Origin: Desulfovibrio sp. JC010
GTDB lineage: Bacteria; Desulfobacterota; Desulfovibrionia; Desulfovibrionales; Desulfovibrionaceae
NCBI RefSeq assembly: GCF_010470675.1
Contig: NZ_VOIQ01000006.1
Location: 185,331-249,330 of the forward strand
Length of the DNA stretch: 64,000 bases
Reading direction: 5' to 3'
Below, one piece after another: positions 56,933-64,000 of this stretch. Numbering within the stretch: position 1 is the first letter of the stretch; every line of letters starts with the position of its first letter. The notes below the pieces were generated by a model that was not told the origin of the DNA, did no database searches, and saw only the letters and a program-made list of their open reading frames with translations. Position numbers and translations under genes: made by a program.

Positions 56933-57841
56933 CTACTCCGGGTAATCAAACTCCGCCCGGAGCACATCAAGAGCGATTTCTTCTTTAGTCTTGTATTTAT
57001 CTTTATCGATAAGCGTAGGCTGCCCGGTGGGCGGCACGTCGTGGTACATATATTTGTAAATGTCGAAATTAAGGCAGGTCTTGTTGCGCAGATGCATTTC
57101 GCGGAACCACTGGCAGCCCACGTCCAGAATCTGCTTGCCCACATTGATGAAGGCCCCGAAGGGGGTGACCTTGCCCACGGGTATGGTCATCTTGCGGGCG
57201 ATCTTCATATTCACCAGACAGCACCATTCATTGACCCGGCATTCCGGCAACGGCCAGGGCTGATTGAAAAAGATATCGTGCATGCGCGGCAGGTGGTAGG
57301 CCCGGACCTGCTTGCCTTCCGGCGGCTGGGCACTGCGGTAAAGATCCACCAGTTCCCGAAATTCCGGACGGTAGTCCATGTAGGTGTCCGGGGTACATTT
57401 CCCGGAAAATGCAGCAGGACAATACCAGCACTGCCCGATATGCCCGGCAGCAACGTGGTCCCCGATACCGTCGACCATGGCCCCGATGATGTCTTTCCTG
57501 AAAATGGCATCATTATGGATGATGAGCACGTAGTCCTTATCGCTCTTTTCCCAGCCGTACTGGTAGCGCACGGAATGGCGGTACTCCTCGTCATCAATGC
57601 GCTCCCATTCAATGGGGAAGCAATAATTCCAGTACTTGGGCATGTAATATTCGATCTTGTGCGCCAGCTTATCCAGCACATACTGGTGGCAGCCCGCATC
57701 AATGCCCTTGGTCTGGGTATTTTCCTCGATAAAATAAATCTTATCGATATGCTGTCCGCTGGCCCGTTCAAGGGAGAGCAGGGCCAGACAAGTCTGCAAA
57801 GGCTTGCCGCAGACACTGATAATCACATCAACTTTACTCAT
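56933..57841 (-). CDS. Glycosyltransferase-like protein
   Basis: This 302-residue soluble protein begins with VDVIISVCGKPLQTCLALLSLERA, as in family-2 glycosyltransferases (nucleotide-sugar-binding strand), and has a later acidic pair region DYVLIIHNDAIFRKD (about 103-117) where the metal-binding DxD would be. The rest (Trp-, Cys- and His-rich MHDIFFNQPWPLPECRVNEWCC) is not from a family I can name. It overlaps the patatin gene by 4 bases and is cotranscribed with it. Function is inferred from fold type only. Confidence 0.68.
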   Translation of the reverse strand: MSKVDVIISVCGKPLQTCLALLSLERASGQHIDKIYFIEENTQTKGIDAGCHQYVLDKLAHKIEYYMPKYWNYCFPIEWERIDDEEYRHSVRYQYGWEKSDKDYVLIIHNDAIFRKDIIGAMVDGIGDHVAAGHIGQCWYCPAAFSGKCTPDTYMDYRPEFRELVDLYRSAQPPEGKQVRAYHLPRMHDIFFNQPWPLPECRVNEWCCLVNMKIARKMTIPVGKVTPFGAFINVGKQILDVGCQWFREMHLRNKTCLNFDIYKYMYHDVPPTGQPTLIDKDKYKTKEEIALDVLRAEFDYPE

Positions 57842-59067
57842 TTAAGAATAACCTCCGCAGGTCCTTTGCTTTCACGACTCATGCTGGAAGGAGGAGCCGT
57901 ATGCCAGGGGTTGGGGCCCATGGCCATGCCCTTGCCCAGAACAAACAACTTGCTCATATAAACCGGACTGAACAGCTCGTCAGACTCTTCGTTATAATCC
58001 GGGGGGATAAAAGTCAGCTTGAAATCAATGCCGTCGCGCTGGGCAGTATAATACATACGGTAAAGATCGCCGATACCCTGATTGCGGATAAGACCGTGCA
58101 GGGAACGGGCGGCAATACCGCCGATGTAAGGTTCCACCTGCTCCCCTTCGGAAATGAGGGAATCATTGCGGATGATATACAGGGTGATCTTGCGCTCCTC
58201 ACCGATTTTGGCCAGTTCCTCGCGAAGATGAACGGACGGCGGATAGGAAAAGACCTGATTGGTAACCCCGCCGTCCACATGCATTTCATCATAAATCTTA
58301 TCCCCGGCCTTAACCTTGAAATAGACCGGGGGAAAAGCCACCGGAACCGAGGCTGACGCAAGAATCACATCACGTATAAGCTGGTCCGCTTCCGGGGTTC
58401 CGTACTGGGCCATGGCCCCGATATTCCAGTAAACCGGGCGCATGGCGTCAAGATTTGTGGTCCCGATGAGCAGCCTGCGGCCCTTGCGGTGTTCAGCCGC
58501 GATCTTGGCGATGAATTCATGGTTGAGGAACTCTTTCAGGGCATTCCTGAGCGGCTCGGTGCTGTAGACCGAATCCCCGGAAATGGCGGAGACATAGGAA
58601 CGCTGCTGCACAAGATCGCTGGTTTCAAAAGTGGTGTAGAACATCTCGATAAAAGGATCATAATCCGAACCCATGAAAGCAAAGGGGGCAATTAACGCCC
58701 CGGTGCTGATCCCGGTGACCAGTCCGAACTCGGGACGGTCGCCCCGCGCTGTCCAGCCGCAGAGGAATCCGGCACCGAAAGCACCGTCCGCCCCGCCACC
58801 GGAAAGAGACAGGAAACTAAGCTCACTGGCAGCCGGACCGTTAATCTCGCGGGCAGCCCACTGCTTCATGGCATCTTCCATATTCTTCGGAGTGGTATCC
58901 CCGAAAAAACGGATTTCACTATATCCGGGCAGACTGGCCTGAGCCTGCATTTCCACTGGAATGGGATTGCGCTTCAGCCCGCACCCGGCCAGCATGGCAA
59001 ACAGCAGGGAAAGGATAATCAGCCTGTAGGGCCATTCATTATATCTACGTTGAAATTCCGTACTCAT
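57838..59067 (-). CDS. Patatin-like phospholipase lipoprotein
   Basis: This 409-residue protein has a lipoprotein signal (about 1-29, lipobox LAGC with Cys29), so it is anchored in a membrane. The patatin domain (about 80-280) has the oxyanion motif SGGGADGAFGAG, nucleophile GISTG (about 118-122) and catalytic DGG in HVDGGVTNQ, i.e. the Ser-Asp dyad of lipid acyl hydrolases. It probably hydrolyses phospholipids or other acyl esters. It is followed by the glycosyltransferase-like gene with a 4-base overlap. Confidence 0.9.
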   Translation of the reverse strand: MSTEFQRRYNEWPYRLIILSLLFAMLAGCGLKRNPIPVEMQAQASLPGYSEIRFFGDTTPKNMEDAMKQWAAREINGPAASELSFLSLSGGGADGAFGAGFLCGWTARGDRPEFGLVTGISTGALIAPFAFMGSDYDPFIEMFYTTFETSDLVQQRSYVSAISGDSVYSTEPLRNALKEFLNHEFIAKIAAEHRKGRRLLIGTTNLDAMRPVYWNIGAMAQYGTPEADQLIRDVILASASVPVAFPPVYFKVKAGDKIYDEMHVDGGVTNQVFSYPPSVHLREELAKIGEERKITLYIIRNDSLISEGEQVEPYIGGIAARSLHGLIRNQGIGDLYRMYYTAQRDGIDFKLTFIPPDYNEESDELFSPVYMSKLFVLGKGMAMGPNPWHTAPPSSMSRESKGPAEVILK

Positions 59068-59234
59068 CAGTGACTCCAGATAAATAGTGGATCAAAATCT
59101 AATCATTTTCGAACAAAAGTATGATCAAAACATGGTTAGCTCATGTATACTTACCCTGTTTAAACATACTGCTGAAGCAGGATGAATATAATAACTAATT
59201 AAAAAACCTGCAAATATCCAAAGGAAGAAAAAGC

Positions 59235-60434
59235 ATGCTTTACCGCAAAGTACCCAAAACAGGAGAAAAAATCTCCATCCTCGGCTTCGGTGCCATGCGC
59301 CTGCCCATGATCGACGACAAGACCATTGATGAAGAGCGCGCCATTGCCCAGATACGCAATTGCATCGATAACGGCGTAAACTACGTGGATACCGCATGGC
59401 CCTATCACGGCGGCCAGAGCGAAATTGTCCTCGGCAAAGCCCTCAAGGACGGCTACCGTCCAAAAGTGGCTATCGCCGACAAGCTGCCCCAATACATCGT
59501 TGAATCACGCGAACACATGGACGAGATTCTCGATGAACAGCTGAGACGTCTGGATGTGGACTGTATTGACTATTACCTGATCCACGCGGTTGAAGGCAAT
59601 TCATGGGACCGCTGTGTTGAACTGGGTGTAAAGGATTTCATGGACAAGGCCCTTGAATCCGGCAAGATCAAATACGCCGGTTTCTCTTTCCACGGTGTTG
59701 CTGAAGATTTCAAGCGCATTGTGGATGACTACCCGTGGACCTTCTGCCAGATTCAGTACAACTTTCTGGACACAGAAAACCAGGCCGGAAATTCCGGGCT
59801 GAAATACGCAGCATCCAAGGACCTCGCGGTCATGATCATGGAACCCCTGCGCGGCGGCAATCTGAGTGCCCCCACTCCCCCGGACGGAGTCCAGGAAATC
59901 TTCGATGAAGCCGACGTTAAACGCGCCCCGGTTGAATGGGCTCTGCGCTGGGTCTGGAACCATCCCGAAGTGACCGTGGTTCTTTCCGGCATGAACGATG
60001 AAGAGCACATCAAACAGAACCTTGCCATTGCTTCCGAAGCAAAAGCGGATTCACTCACTGAAAAAGAACTTGAAATCGTGAGCAAGGTAGCTGCAAGATA
60101 CAAAAAACTCATGCAGGTTCCCTGTACCGGATGCGCCTACTGTATGCCCTGCCCCGCAGGAGTCAGAATTCCGGGTTGCTTTGAACTGTTCAACAGTGCC
60201 CACATGTTCACTGACAAGGCCGAACAGTTCAAATTCCAGTACGCCGTATTCTTCAGCAAGGAAATGGCCGGAGAATACGCATACGGATCCCAGTGTGTGG
60301 AATGCGGACAATGCGTAGAGCACTGTCCTCAGCATATCGACATTCCCGAACAGCTCAAACGCGTTGTTGACTACTTTGAGCAGGGCGACATGCAGGCCAT
60401 GGTGGACATGGTCGCAAATAAACAGGAAAACTAA
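59235..60434 (+). CDS. Aldo-keto reductase with C-terminal iron-sulfur domain
   Basis: This 399-residue protein fuses an aldo/keto reductase barrel (about 1-290; catalytic tetrad Asp52, Tyr57, Lys83, His117) with a ferredoxin-like Cys-rich end (about 290-370): CTGCAYCMPCPAGV and CVECGQCVEHCP, enough Cys for two [4Fe-4S] clusters. This form is common in anaerobes and probably links aldehyde/ketone reduction to ferredoxin-type electrons. AGGAAG precedes the ATG by 9 bases. It is the first plus-strand gene after a minus-strand run; larC starts 51 bases beyond. Confidence 0.92.
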   Translation: MLYRKVPKTGEKISILGFGAMRLPMIDDKTIDEERAIAQIRNCIDNGVNYVDTAWPYHGGQSEIVLGKALKDGYRPKVAIADKLPQYIVESREHMDEILDEQLRRLDVDCIDYYLIHAVEGNSWDRCVELGVKDFMDKALESGKIKYAGFSFHGVAEDFKRIVDDYPWTFCQIQYNFLDTENQAGNSGLKYAASKDLAVMIMEPLRGGNLSAPTPPDGVQEIFDEADVKRAPVEWALRWVWNHPEVTVVLSGMNDEEHIKQNLAIASEAKADSLTEKELEIVSKVAARYKKLMQVPCTGCAYCMPCPAGVRIPGCFELFNSAHMFTDKAEQFKFQYAVFFSKEMAGEYAYGSQCVECGQCVEHCPQHIDIPEQLKRVVDYFEQGDMQAMVDMVANKQEN

Positions 60435-60441
60435 ATCAATA

Positions 60442-60469
60442 GGCGGGTGCCGTCCATACGGCGCCCGTC
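60442..60469 (+). terminator. 12-bp hairpin between the aldo-keto reductase and larC
   Basis: GGCGGGTGCCGT (60442-60453) pairs with ACGGCGCCCGTC (60458-60469) through two G-U pairs and a CCAT loop. Only CTTACC follows, not a T run, so it is a weak terminator or an RNA structure in the larC leader. Confidence 0.5.
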
Positions 60470-60484
60470 TTACCCAATCATAAA

Positions 60485-61768
60485 ATGAACATACTTTACT
60501 ACGATTGTTTTTCAGGCATCAGCGGCGACATGAACCTCGCCGCCATGATCGATCTGGGTGTGGACCCGGAACTCCTCAAGACCGAACTTTCCAAACTCGG
60601 CCTTGCTGATGAATTCAGCCTCAAAATTTCGCAGGATTCCCGCAAGGGCATCTTCGGCACCCGCGTGGATGTGGAGCTGGCCCGCGAAGGTCATCACCAC
60701 CACGGTCATGGGCATGAACATGGAGAACACGGCCCCCATCATCACGATCATGACCATACACATCACGCACATGATCATACGCACAGTCATCACCACCATG
60801 GTGAGCACCGCAACCTGAAAGACATTGAAAAGCTTATCAACAATTCTGCTCTCAGCGACAAGGTCAAAGCCACCAGTCTCGCAATTTTCAAACGCGTAGC
60901 CGAGGCCGAAGCAAAAATCCACGGCAGCACCCTCTACGAAGTACATTTCCATGAAGTAGGTGCCACCGACTCCATTGTGGATATCGTCGGAGCGGCCATA
61001 TGTTTTCATGAGCTGGAAATCGAACAAGTCTGGTGTTCTTCCATCGAGCTTGGCGGCGGATTCGTCAACTGCGCCCACGGACGCATGCCTGTTCCCGCCC
61101 CGGCCACATCCGGAATCCTTGCCGGGAAACCTACCACTCAGGGTGCCGTTCCCAAGGAAACCACCACCCCCACCGGAGCGGCAATCCTCGCCGAGCTGGT
61201 TGACAATTTTTCCGATTCCCCGCGCATGGCCGTACAGAAGACAGCCTACGGCATCGGGCACCGGGACAATGAAATCCCCAACGTGCTGCGCGTGCAGCTG
61301 GCTAAAGTCGAACAACGTTCCGATTCCCTACCCACTGTCCCGGCCCGCTTGCTGCAATGCAACATCGACGACATGACCGGGGAAATGCTCGGCGCGGCCC
61401 TCGACCAACTTATGGAAGACGGAGCCATGGATGTGCATTTCACGCCCATTGTCATGAAGAAGAACCGCCCGGCCACCACCCTTTCCCTGCTCTGCAGTGC
61501 CGAGGATGAGGATAAGTTCAAGCGGCTGATTTTCAAGCACACCACCACGCTGGGCATCAAAAGCACCGATATCGAGAAAACAATCCTCGGCATTTCCTTC
61601 GATAAGCTGGAAACACCGCTCGGCAGCGTGACCATGAAAAACGCCATCCTCGACGGCGAAATCATCCGCTCCAAGCCGGAACTGGAAGACTGCCGCGCTC
61701 TGGCAAAAAAGCACGGTATTCCATTAAGTGAAGTATATCTTCAGATTGGGAAAATAAGAAAGGCTTGA
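60485..61768 (+). CDS. larC: Nickel-pincer cofactor nickel insertase
   Basis: LarC inserts Ni into the pyridinium dithioacid mononucleotide with CTP, giving the cofactor of LarA-type racemases and epimerases. The 427-residue protein opens with YYDCFSGISGDMNLAAMIDLG, the family start, and has a His-rich stretch at about 70-110 (in which more than half the residues are His) that would store or bind nickel. VHFHEVGATDSIVDIVGAA is the central signature. In Lactobacillus plantarum larC is split and read through by frameshift; here one continuous frame is present. No Shine-Dalgarno is visible before the ATG. Its TGA stop is embedded in a repeat end sequence. Confidence 0.93.
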   Translation: MNILYYDCFSGISGDMNLAAMIDLGVDPELLKTELSKLGLADEFSLKISQDSRKGIFGTRVDVELAREGHHHHGHGHEHGEHGPHHHDHDHTHHAHDHTHSHHHHGEHRNLKDIEKLINNSALSDKVKATSLAIFKRVAEAEAKIHGSTLYEVHFHEVGATDSIVDIVGAAICFHELEIEQVWCSSIELGGGFVNCAHGRMPVPAPATSGILAGKPTTQGAVPKETTTPTGAAILAELVDNFSDSPRMAVQKTAYGIGHRDNEIPNVLRVQLAKVEQRSDSLPTVPARLLQCNIDDMTGEMLGAALDQLMEDGAMDVHFTPIVMKKNRPATTLSLLCSAEDEDKFKRLIFKHTTTLGIKSTDIEKTILGISFDKLETPLGSVTMKNAILDGEIIRSKPELEDCRALAKKHGIPLSEVYLQIGKIRKA

Positions 61769-61934
61769 TGCGCTTCGCGCTTTTGATTGAACGGATTACG
61801 CCTTCGGCGACCCTGCCGGGGGCCTTAAACCCTTTTCCAAAAGGGTTTGTTTCACTGTCGTTATCCCTAAGACTCGCGGAAGACCGCTCGCCTAAGGGCT
61901 AATGCTAGAATCCCAAAACGTTTTAATAGTCTTC
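61765..61934 (+). repeat. Extragenic palindrome, copy 7 (expanded)
   Basis: It begins TTGATGCGCTTCGCGC, whose TGA is the larC stop codon (61766-61768), then GCCTTCGGCGACCCTGCCGGGGGC, a core TTAAACCCTTTTCCAAAAGGG and a tail ending CAAAACGTTTTAATAGTCTTC. About 65 extra bases separate core and tail. It fills the larC-larE gap. Confidence 0.72.
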
Positions 61935-61947
61935 ACTGGTTACTTGC

Positions 61948-62745
61948 ATGGATACACTTGCTTTAAAATATAAAAAACTGCTTGGGATTCTTGCTGAAAC
62001 CGACGGAGCGGTCATCGCTTTTTCCGGTGGCGTGGACAGCACCCTGCTGTTGCATACTGCAAAGGAAGCCCTCGACCATAAAGCCATCGCCGCTTCCATT
62101 GCCACTCCCTATGTTCCGCGTTGGGAGCAGGGTGAAGCGAAAAAATTTGCGCGGCAGCTTGGCGTAAAACATGTTGTGGTGGAAATGGATTTTCCCGAAG
62201 AACTGCGCATGAATCCACCGCTCCACTGCTACACCTGCAAGAAGATTCTGTTTAGCAAGCTGCTGGAAGTGGCGGGCGAACACGGATTCAAGCACGTGCT
62301 TGAAGGGACCAACATCGACGACCTCAGCGACTACCGTCCCGGCATCAAGGCGTTGCGGGAGCTTGATATCCGCAGCCCCTTTGTGGAGGCGGAACTGAGC
62401 AAGCAGGACATCCGCGAACTTTCCCGCAGATTTGAGCTACCCACATGGGATAAGCCCTCCTTCGCCTGTCTGCTCTCACGCATGCCCGTGGATGTGGAAG
62501 TAACCGACGAAGCATTGCAGCAGGTGGAACAGGCCGAGGTCTTCCTCATGCAGATCGGCTTCCCGGCTGTACGGGTCCGTCATCACGGCGAAGTGGCCCG
62601 CATCGAAGTCCCGGCAGACAGGATACAGGATTTCGTCAACGCCAATGAGATTCACGACATCAACAATAAATTAAAAGAATTCGGCTACAAGCATGTAACA
62701 CTCGATCTGGGCGGATACAAAATGGGAAGCCTAAACAAGAAATAA
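61948..62745 (+). CDS. larE: Pyridinium-3,5-biscarboxylate sulfur transferase
   Basis: LarE adds two sulfur atoms to the nickel-pincer precursor, using ATP to activate the carboxylates. The 265-residue protein has a PP-loop (SGGVDSTLLLH, about 26-36) and the sulfur-donor Cys174 in KPSFACLLSRMP, equivalent to the sacrificial Cys of L. plantarum LarE. A CxxC pair (Cys94, Cys97; HCYTCKK) adds the further cysteines. Proteins with three Cys at this site use an Fe-S cluster instead of a sacrificial one, so this may be catalytic. The start has no clear Shine-Dalgarno sequence. Confidence 0.93.
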   Translation: MDTLALKYKKLLGILAETDGAVIAFSGGVDSTLLLHTAKEALDHKAIAASIATPYVPRWEQGEAKKFARQLGVKHVVVEMDFPEELRMNPPLHCYTCKKILFSKLLEVAGEHGFKHVLEGTNIDDLSDYRPGIKALRELDIRSPFVEAELSKQDIRELSRRFELPTWDKPSFACLLSRMPVDVEVTDEALQQVEQAEVFLMQIGFPAVRVRHHGEVARIEVPADRIQDFVNANEIHDINNKLKEFGYKHVTLDLGGYKMGSLNKK

Positions 62746-62767
62746 ACCAAGCGGGTTACAACATAGA

Positions 62768-62885
62768 ACGGCGAAGCCCTATTAAAAAAGTTTGGGATCC
62801 TTAAACCCTTTTCAAAGGGTTTGAGGCCCCCGGCAGGGTCGCCGAAGGCATACTCCGTTAATCAAAAAGCGCGAAGCGCATCAAA
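62768..62885 (-). repeat. Extragenic palindrome, copy 8 (expanded)
   Basis: It runs ACGGCGAAGCC, AAAAGTTTGGGATCC, core TTAAACCCTTTTCAAAGGG, GGCCCCCGGCAGGGTCGCCGAAGGC and the far end GCGCGAAGCGCATCAAA, in inverted order to copy 7. It lies between larE and larB, so both lar gaps hold a copy in opposite orientation. Confidence 0.75.
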
Positions 62886-62916
62886 TCCACGCCCCGCGAG
62901 GCCGTCGGAGACAAAT

Positions 62917-63669
62917 ATGACGAATGACAACTTAAAAAATATTCTAGAAGCCGTAAAAGAAGGCAGTATGGACGTGGATCAGGGCATGGATAAGCTGCGC
63001 GACCTGCCTTATCAGGACATCGGGCACACCAAGATCGACCACCACCGGGGCTTGCGCAACGGCTTTCCGGAAGTGATCTACGGCGCGGGCAAAACACCGC
63101 TGCAGGTCGGCGATATTTTTGAACACATGTGTGAGCGCAACAATGTGCTGGCGACCCGTGTTTCAGCAGAAACAGCAGAGCATGTGATCTCCCGTTTCCC
63201 GCAGGTGGAATACAATGCCACCGCCAACACCCTGACCTGCAAGAACAAAGAAATCGCGTACAACAACGGCATAGTCGGCATCATCACTGCCGGAACATCT
63301 GATCTGGACGTTGCAGAAGAAGCACTGGTCACCTGCGATATGCTGGGCAGCAAGGCTGAAATAATCTCCGACATCGGGGTAGCCGGGATTCACCGCCTTT
63401 TTGACCGCATTGAAACAATACGCAAATACTCCGTACTCATCGTAGTGGCGGGCATGGAAGGCGCGCTCTCCAGCGTCATCGGCGGACTGGTGGACCAGCC
63501 CATCATCGCAGTGCCGACCTCGGTAGGCTACGGGGCCAACTTCTCCGGCCTGTCCGCACTGCTGGGCATGCTCACCTCCTGCGCCAGCGGTGTGACTGTA
63601 GTTAATATTGATAACGGATTCGGCGCGGCCTGCGCGGCCTGCAAGATTAATAAAGCTATTGATAGGTAA
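62917..63669 (+). CDS. larB: Nickel-pincer biosynthesis carboxylase
   Basis: LarB carboxylates nicotinic acid adenine dinucleotide and releases AMP, the first step of the cofactor pathway. The 250-residue protein starts at the ATG at 62917 with GGAG upstream; a longer open frame upstream translates only the repeat. The C-terminal half (about 115-245) is the PurE-like domain with VVAGMEGALSSVIGGLVDQPIIAVPTSVGYG. Cys residues near the end (CASG, CAACK) are typical. Order larC-larE-larB; larA, the usual user of the cofactor, is not in this window. Confidence 0.93.
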   Translation: MTNDNLKNILEAVKEGSMDVDQGMDKLRDLPYQDIGHTKIDHHRGLRNGFPEVIYGAGKTPLQVGDIFEHMCERNNVLATRVSAETAEHVISRFPQVEYNATANTLTCKNKEIAYNNGIVGIITAGTSDLDVAEEALVTCDMLGSKAEIISDIGVAGIHRLFDRIETIRKYSVLIVVAGMEGALSSVIGGLVDQPIIAVPTSVGYGANFSGLSALLGMLTSCASGVTVVNIDNGFGAACAACKINKAIDR

Positions 63670-63674
63670 GAAAA

Positions 63675-63745
63675 TGCCTCCGGCGGCTTAAACCCTTTTG
63701 CAAAAGGGTTTAAGAATCCCAAAACCTTTTAGTAGGCTTCGCCGC
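63675..63745 (+). repeat. Extragenic palindrome, copy 9 (standard)
   Basis: A full standard copy 5 bases after the larB stop: TGCCTCCGGCGGC, core TTAAACCCTTTTGCAAAAGG and so on, then AATCCCAAAACCTTTTAGTAGGCTTCGCCGC. It is a close inverted match to copy 4. Confidence 0.82.
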
Positions 63746-63788
63746 TATTGCTTAAAAATTGGCGAAAATTTTAAAAAATCTATTCTGT

Positions 63789-63824
63789 CCCCTCATTGGT
63801 GCTGCCAATGAGGGGATTTTTTTT
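63789..63824 (+). terminator. Strong intrinsic terminator downstream of larB
   Basis: CCCCTCATTGG (63789-63799) pairs perfectly with CCAATGAGGGG (63805-63815), followed by T8 at 63817-63824. It ends the lar transcript. Confidence 0.92.
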
Positions 63825-63858
63825 GGTCCGACCAAATCTCCCGTCATTAGAAAGTAAC

Positions 63859-63887
63859 TTGACACATATAATCTAACCTGCCAGAAT
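63859..63887 (+). promoter_or_regulatory. Candidate sigma-70 promoter near window end
   Basis: TTGACA at 63859-63864 and CAGAAT at 63882-63887 are 17 bases apart. A start point near 63894 would put a terminator-like hairpin almost at once in the leader of the frame starting at 63972. Confidence 0.4.
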
Positions 63888-63900
63888 GGACCTACCATTT

Positions 63901-63941
63901 GAGCAAAAAGCATATTCAAAAGTGCTTTTCGCTCTTTTTTT
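63901..63941 (+). terminator. Hairpin with T run in a possible leader
   Basis: GAGCAAAAAGC (63901-63911) pairs with GCTTTTCGCTC (63924-63934), with one mismatch, followed by T7 at 63935-63941. It may be a leader attenuator or a plain terminator. Confidence 0.5.
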
Positions 63942-63971
63942 GCAAAAAAACACCTCTCAAAGGTACTACCA

Positions 63972-64000
63972 ATGGTTAAAGATTCGGAAATTTCAAACTT
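63972..64000 (+). CDS. Possible start of a gene, cut by window edge
   Basis: An ATG at 63972 opens a frame that stays open for the last nine codons (MVKDSEISN). AAAGG lies 8 bases upstream. Too short to recognise, and it could be spurious. Confidence 0.25.

Noticed and set aside
60690-60800. CAT/CAC-rich tract in larC resembling a repeat array
   Set aside because: It encodes the His-rich metal-binding region of LarC in frame, with no fixed unit or spacer as in a CRISPR or VNTR.
11805-63745. Insertion sequences
   Set aside because: The repeated elements lack any transposase frame and no target-site duplications could be recognised.

Overview
The window looks like chromosomal DNA of a motile, anaerobic, Gram-negative bacterium of the Desulfovibrio/Maridesulfovibrio type (Desulfobacterota). 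This is inference from gene content: an aldehyde:ferredoxin oxidoreductase next to a NifA-like regulator, nickel-pincer (lar) genes, an iron-sulfur aldo-keto reductase, a 2-hydroxyacyl-CoA dehydratase-type activase, many two-component proteins, outer-membrane proteins and a polar-type flagellar hook cluster. No tRNA, rRNA, CRISPR array, transposase or phage gene was seen.

Layout. 1-6.3 kb: the tail of an unknown gene, a 127-bp nested palindrome, a sigma-54 activator (minus), a divergent aldehyde:ferredoxin oxidoreductase (plus) and adenine deaminase (minus). 6.4-14.3 kb: flagellar genes flgD, flgE, flgK, flgL and fliD, all minus. 14.5-15.5 kb: an ECF sigma factor with a small zinc-binding anti-sigma protein. 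15.5-16.1 kb: non-coding DNA ending in a promoter with a triple 12-bp LacI-type operator. 16.1-26.9 kb: one long plus-strand sugar operon with galT, galK, a LacI regulator, galM, a complete ABC sugar importer (ATPase, binding protein, two permeases), a PfkB-type sugar kinase and a D-lyxose isomerase. 26.9-27.5 kb: a ParD/ParE-like toxin-antitoxin pair.

27.6-40.7 kb is a signalling block: an HPt-receiver protein, three single or kinase-linked receivers, a GAF-PAS histidine kinase, an HDOD protein, an HD-GYP response regulator and a 1776-residue hybrid kinase with four tandem periplasmic ligand-binding domains. A HAD phosphatase lies inside this block. 40.9-51.7 kb, all minus, holds an RND/MMPL exporter, a LolA-like protein, an outer-membrane barrel protein, a MarR regulator, a giant activase, a methyltransferase and a flavodoxin. 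A shared 19-bp palindrome lies upstream of the exporter, the MarR gene and the activase, and also upstream of an AraC regulator at 56 kb, so a local MarR regulon is likely. 52.0-56.8 kb is an iron-siderophore uptake locus (MFS permease, TonB receptor, PchR-like AraC regulator) with paired regulator boxes. 56.9-59.1 kb: a glycosyltransferase-like protein and a patatin lipoprotein. 59.2-63.7 kb: an Fe-S aldo-keto reductase and larC, larE and larB for the nickel-pincer cofactor; larA is not in the window.

A family of modular extragenic palindromes (nine copies seen) sits at gene 3' ends. One copy supplies the ribosome binding site of the PfkB kinase and another overlaps the stop codon of larC.
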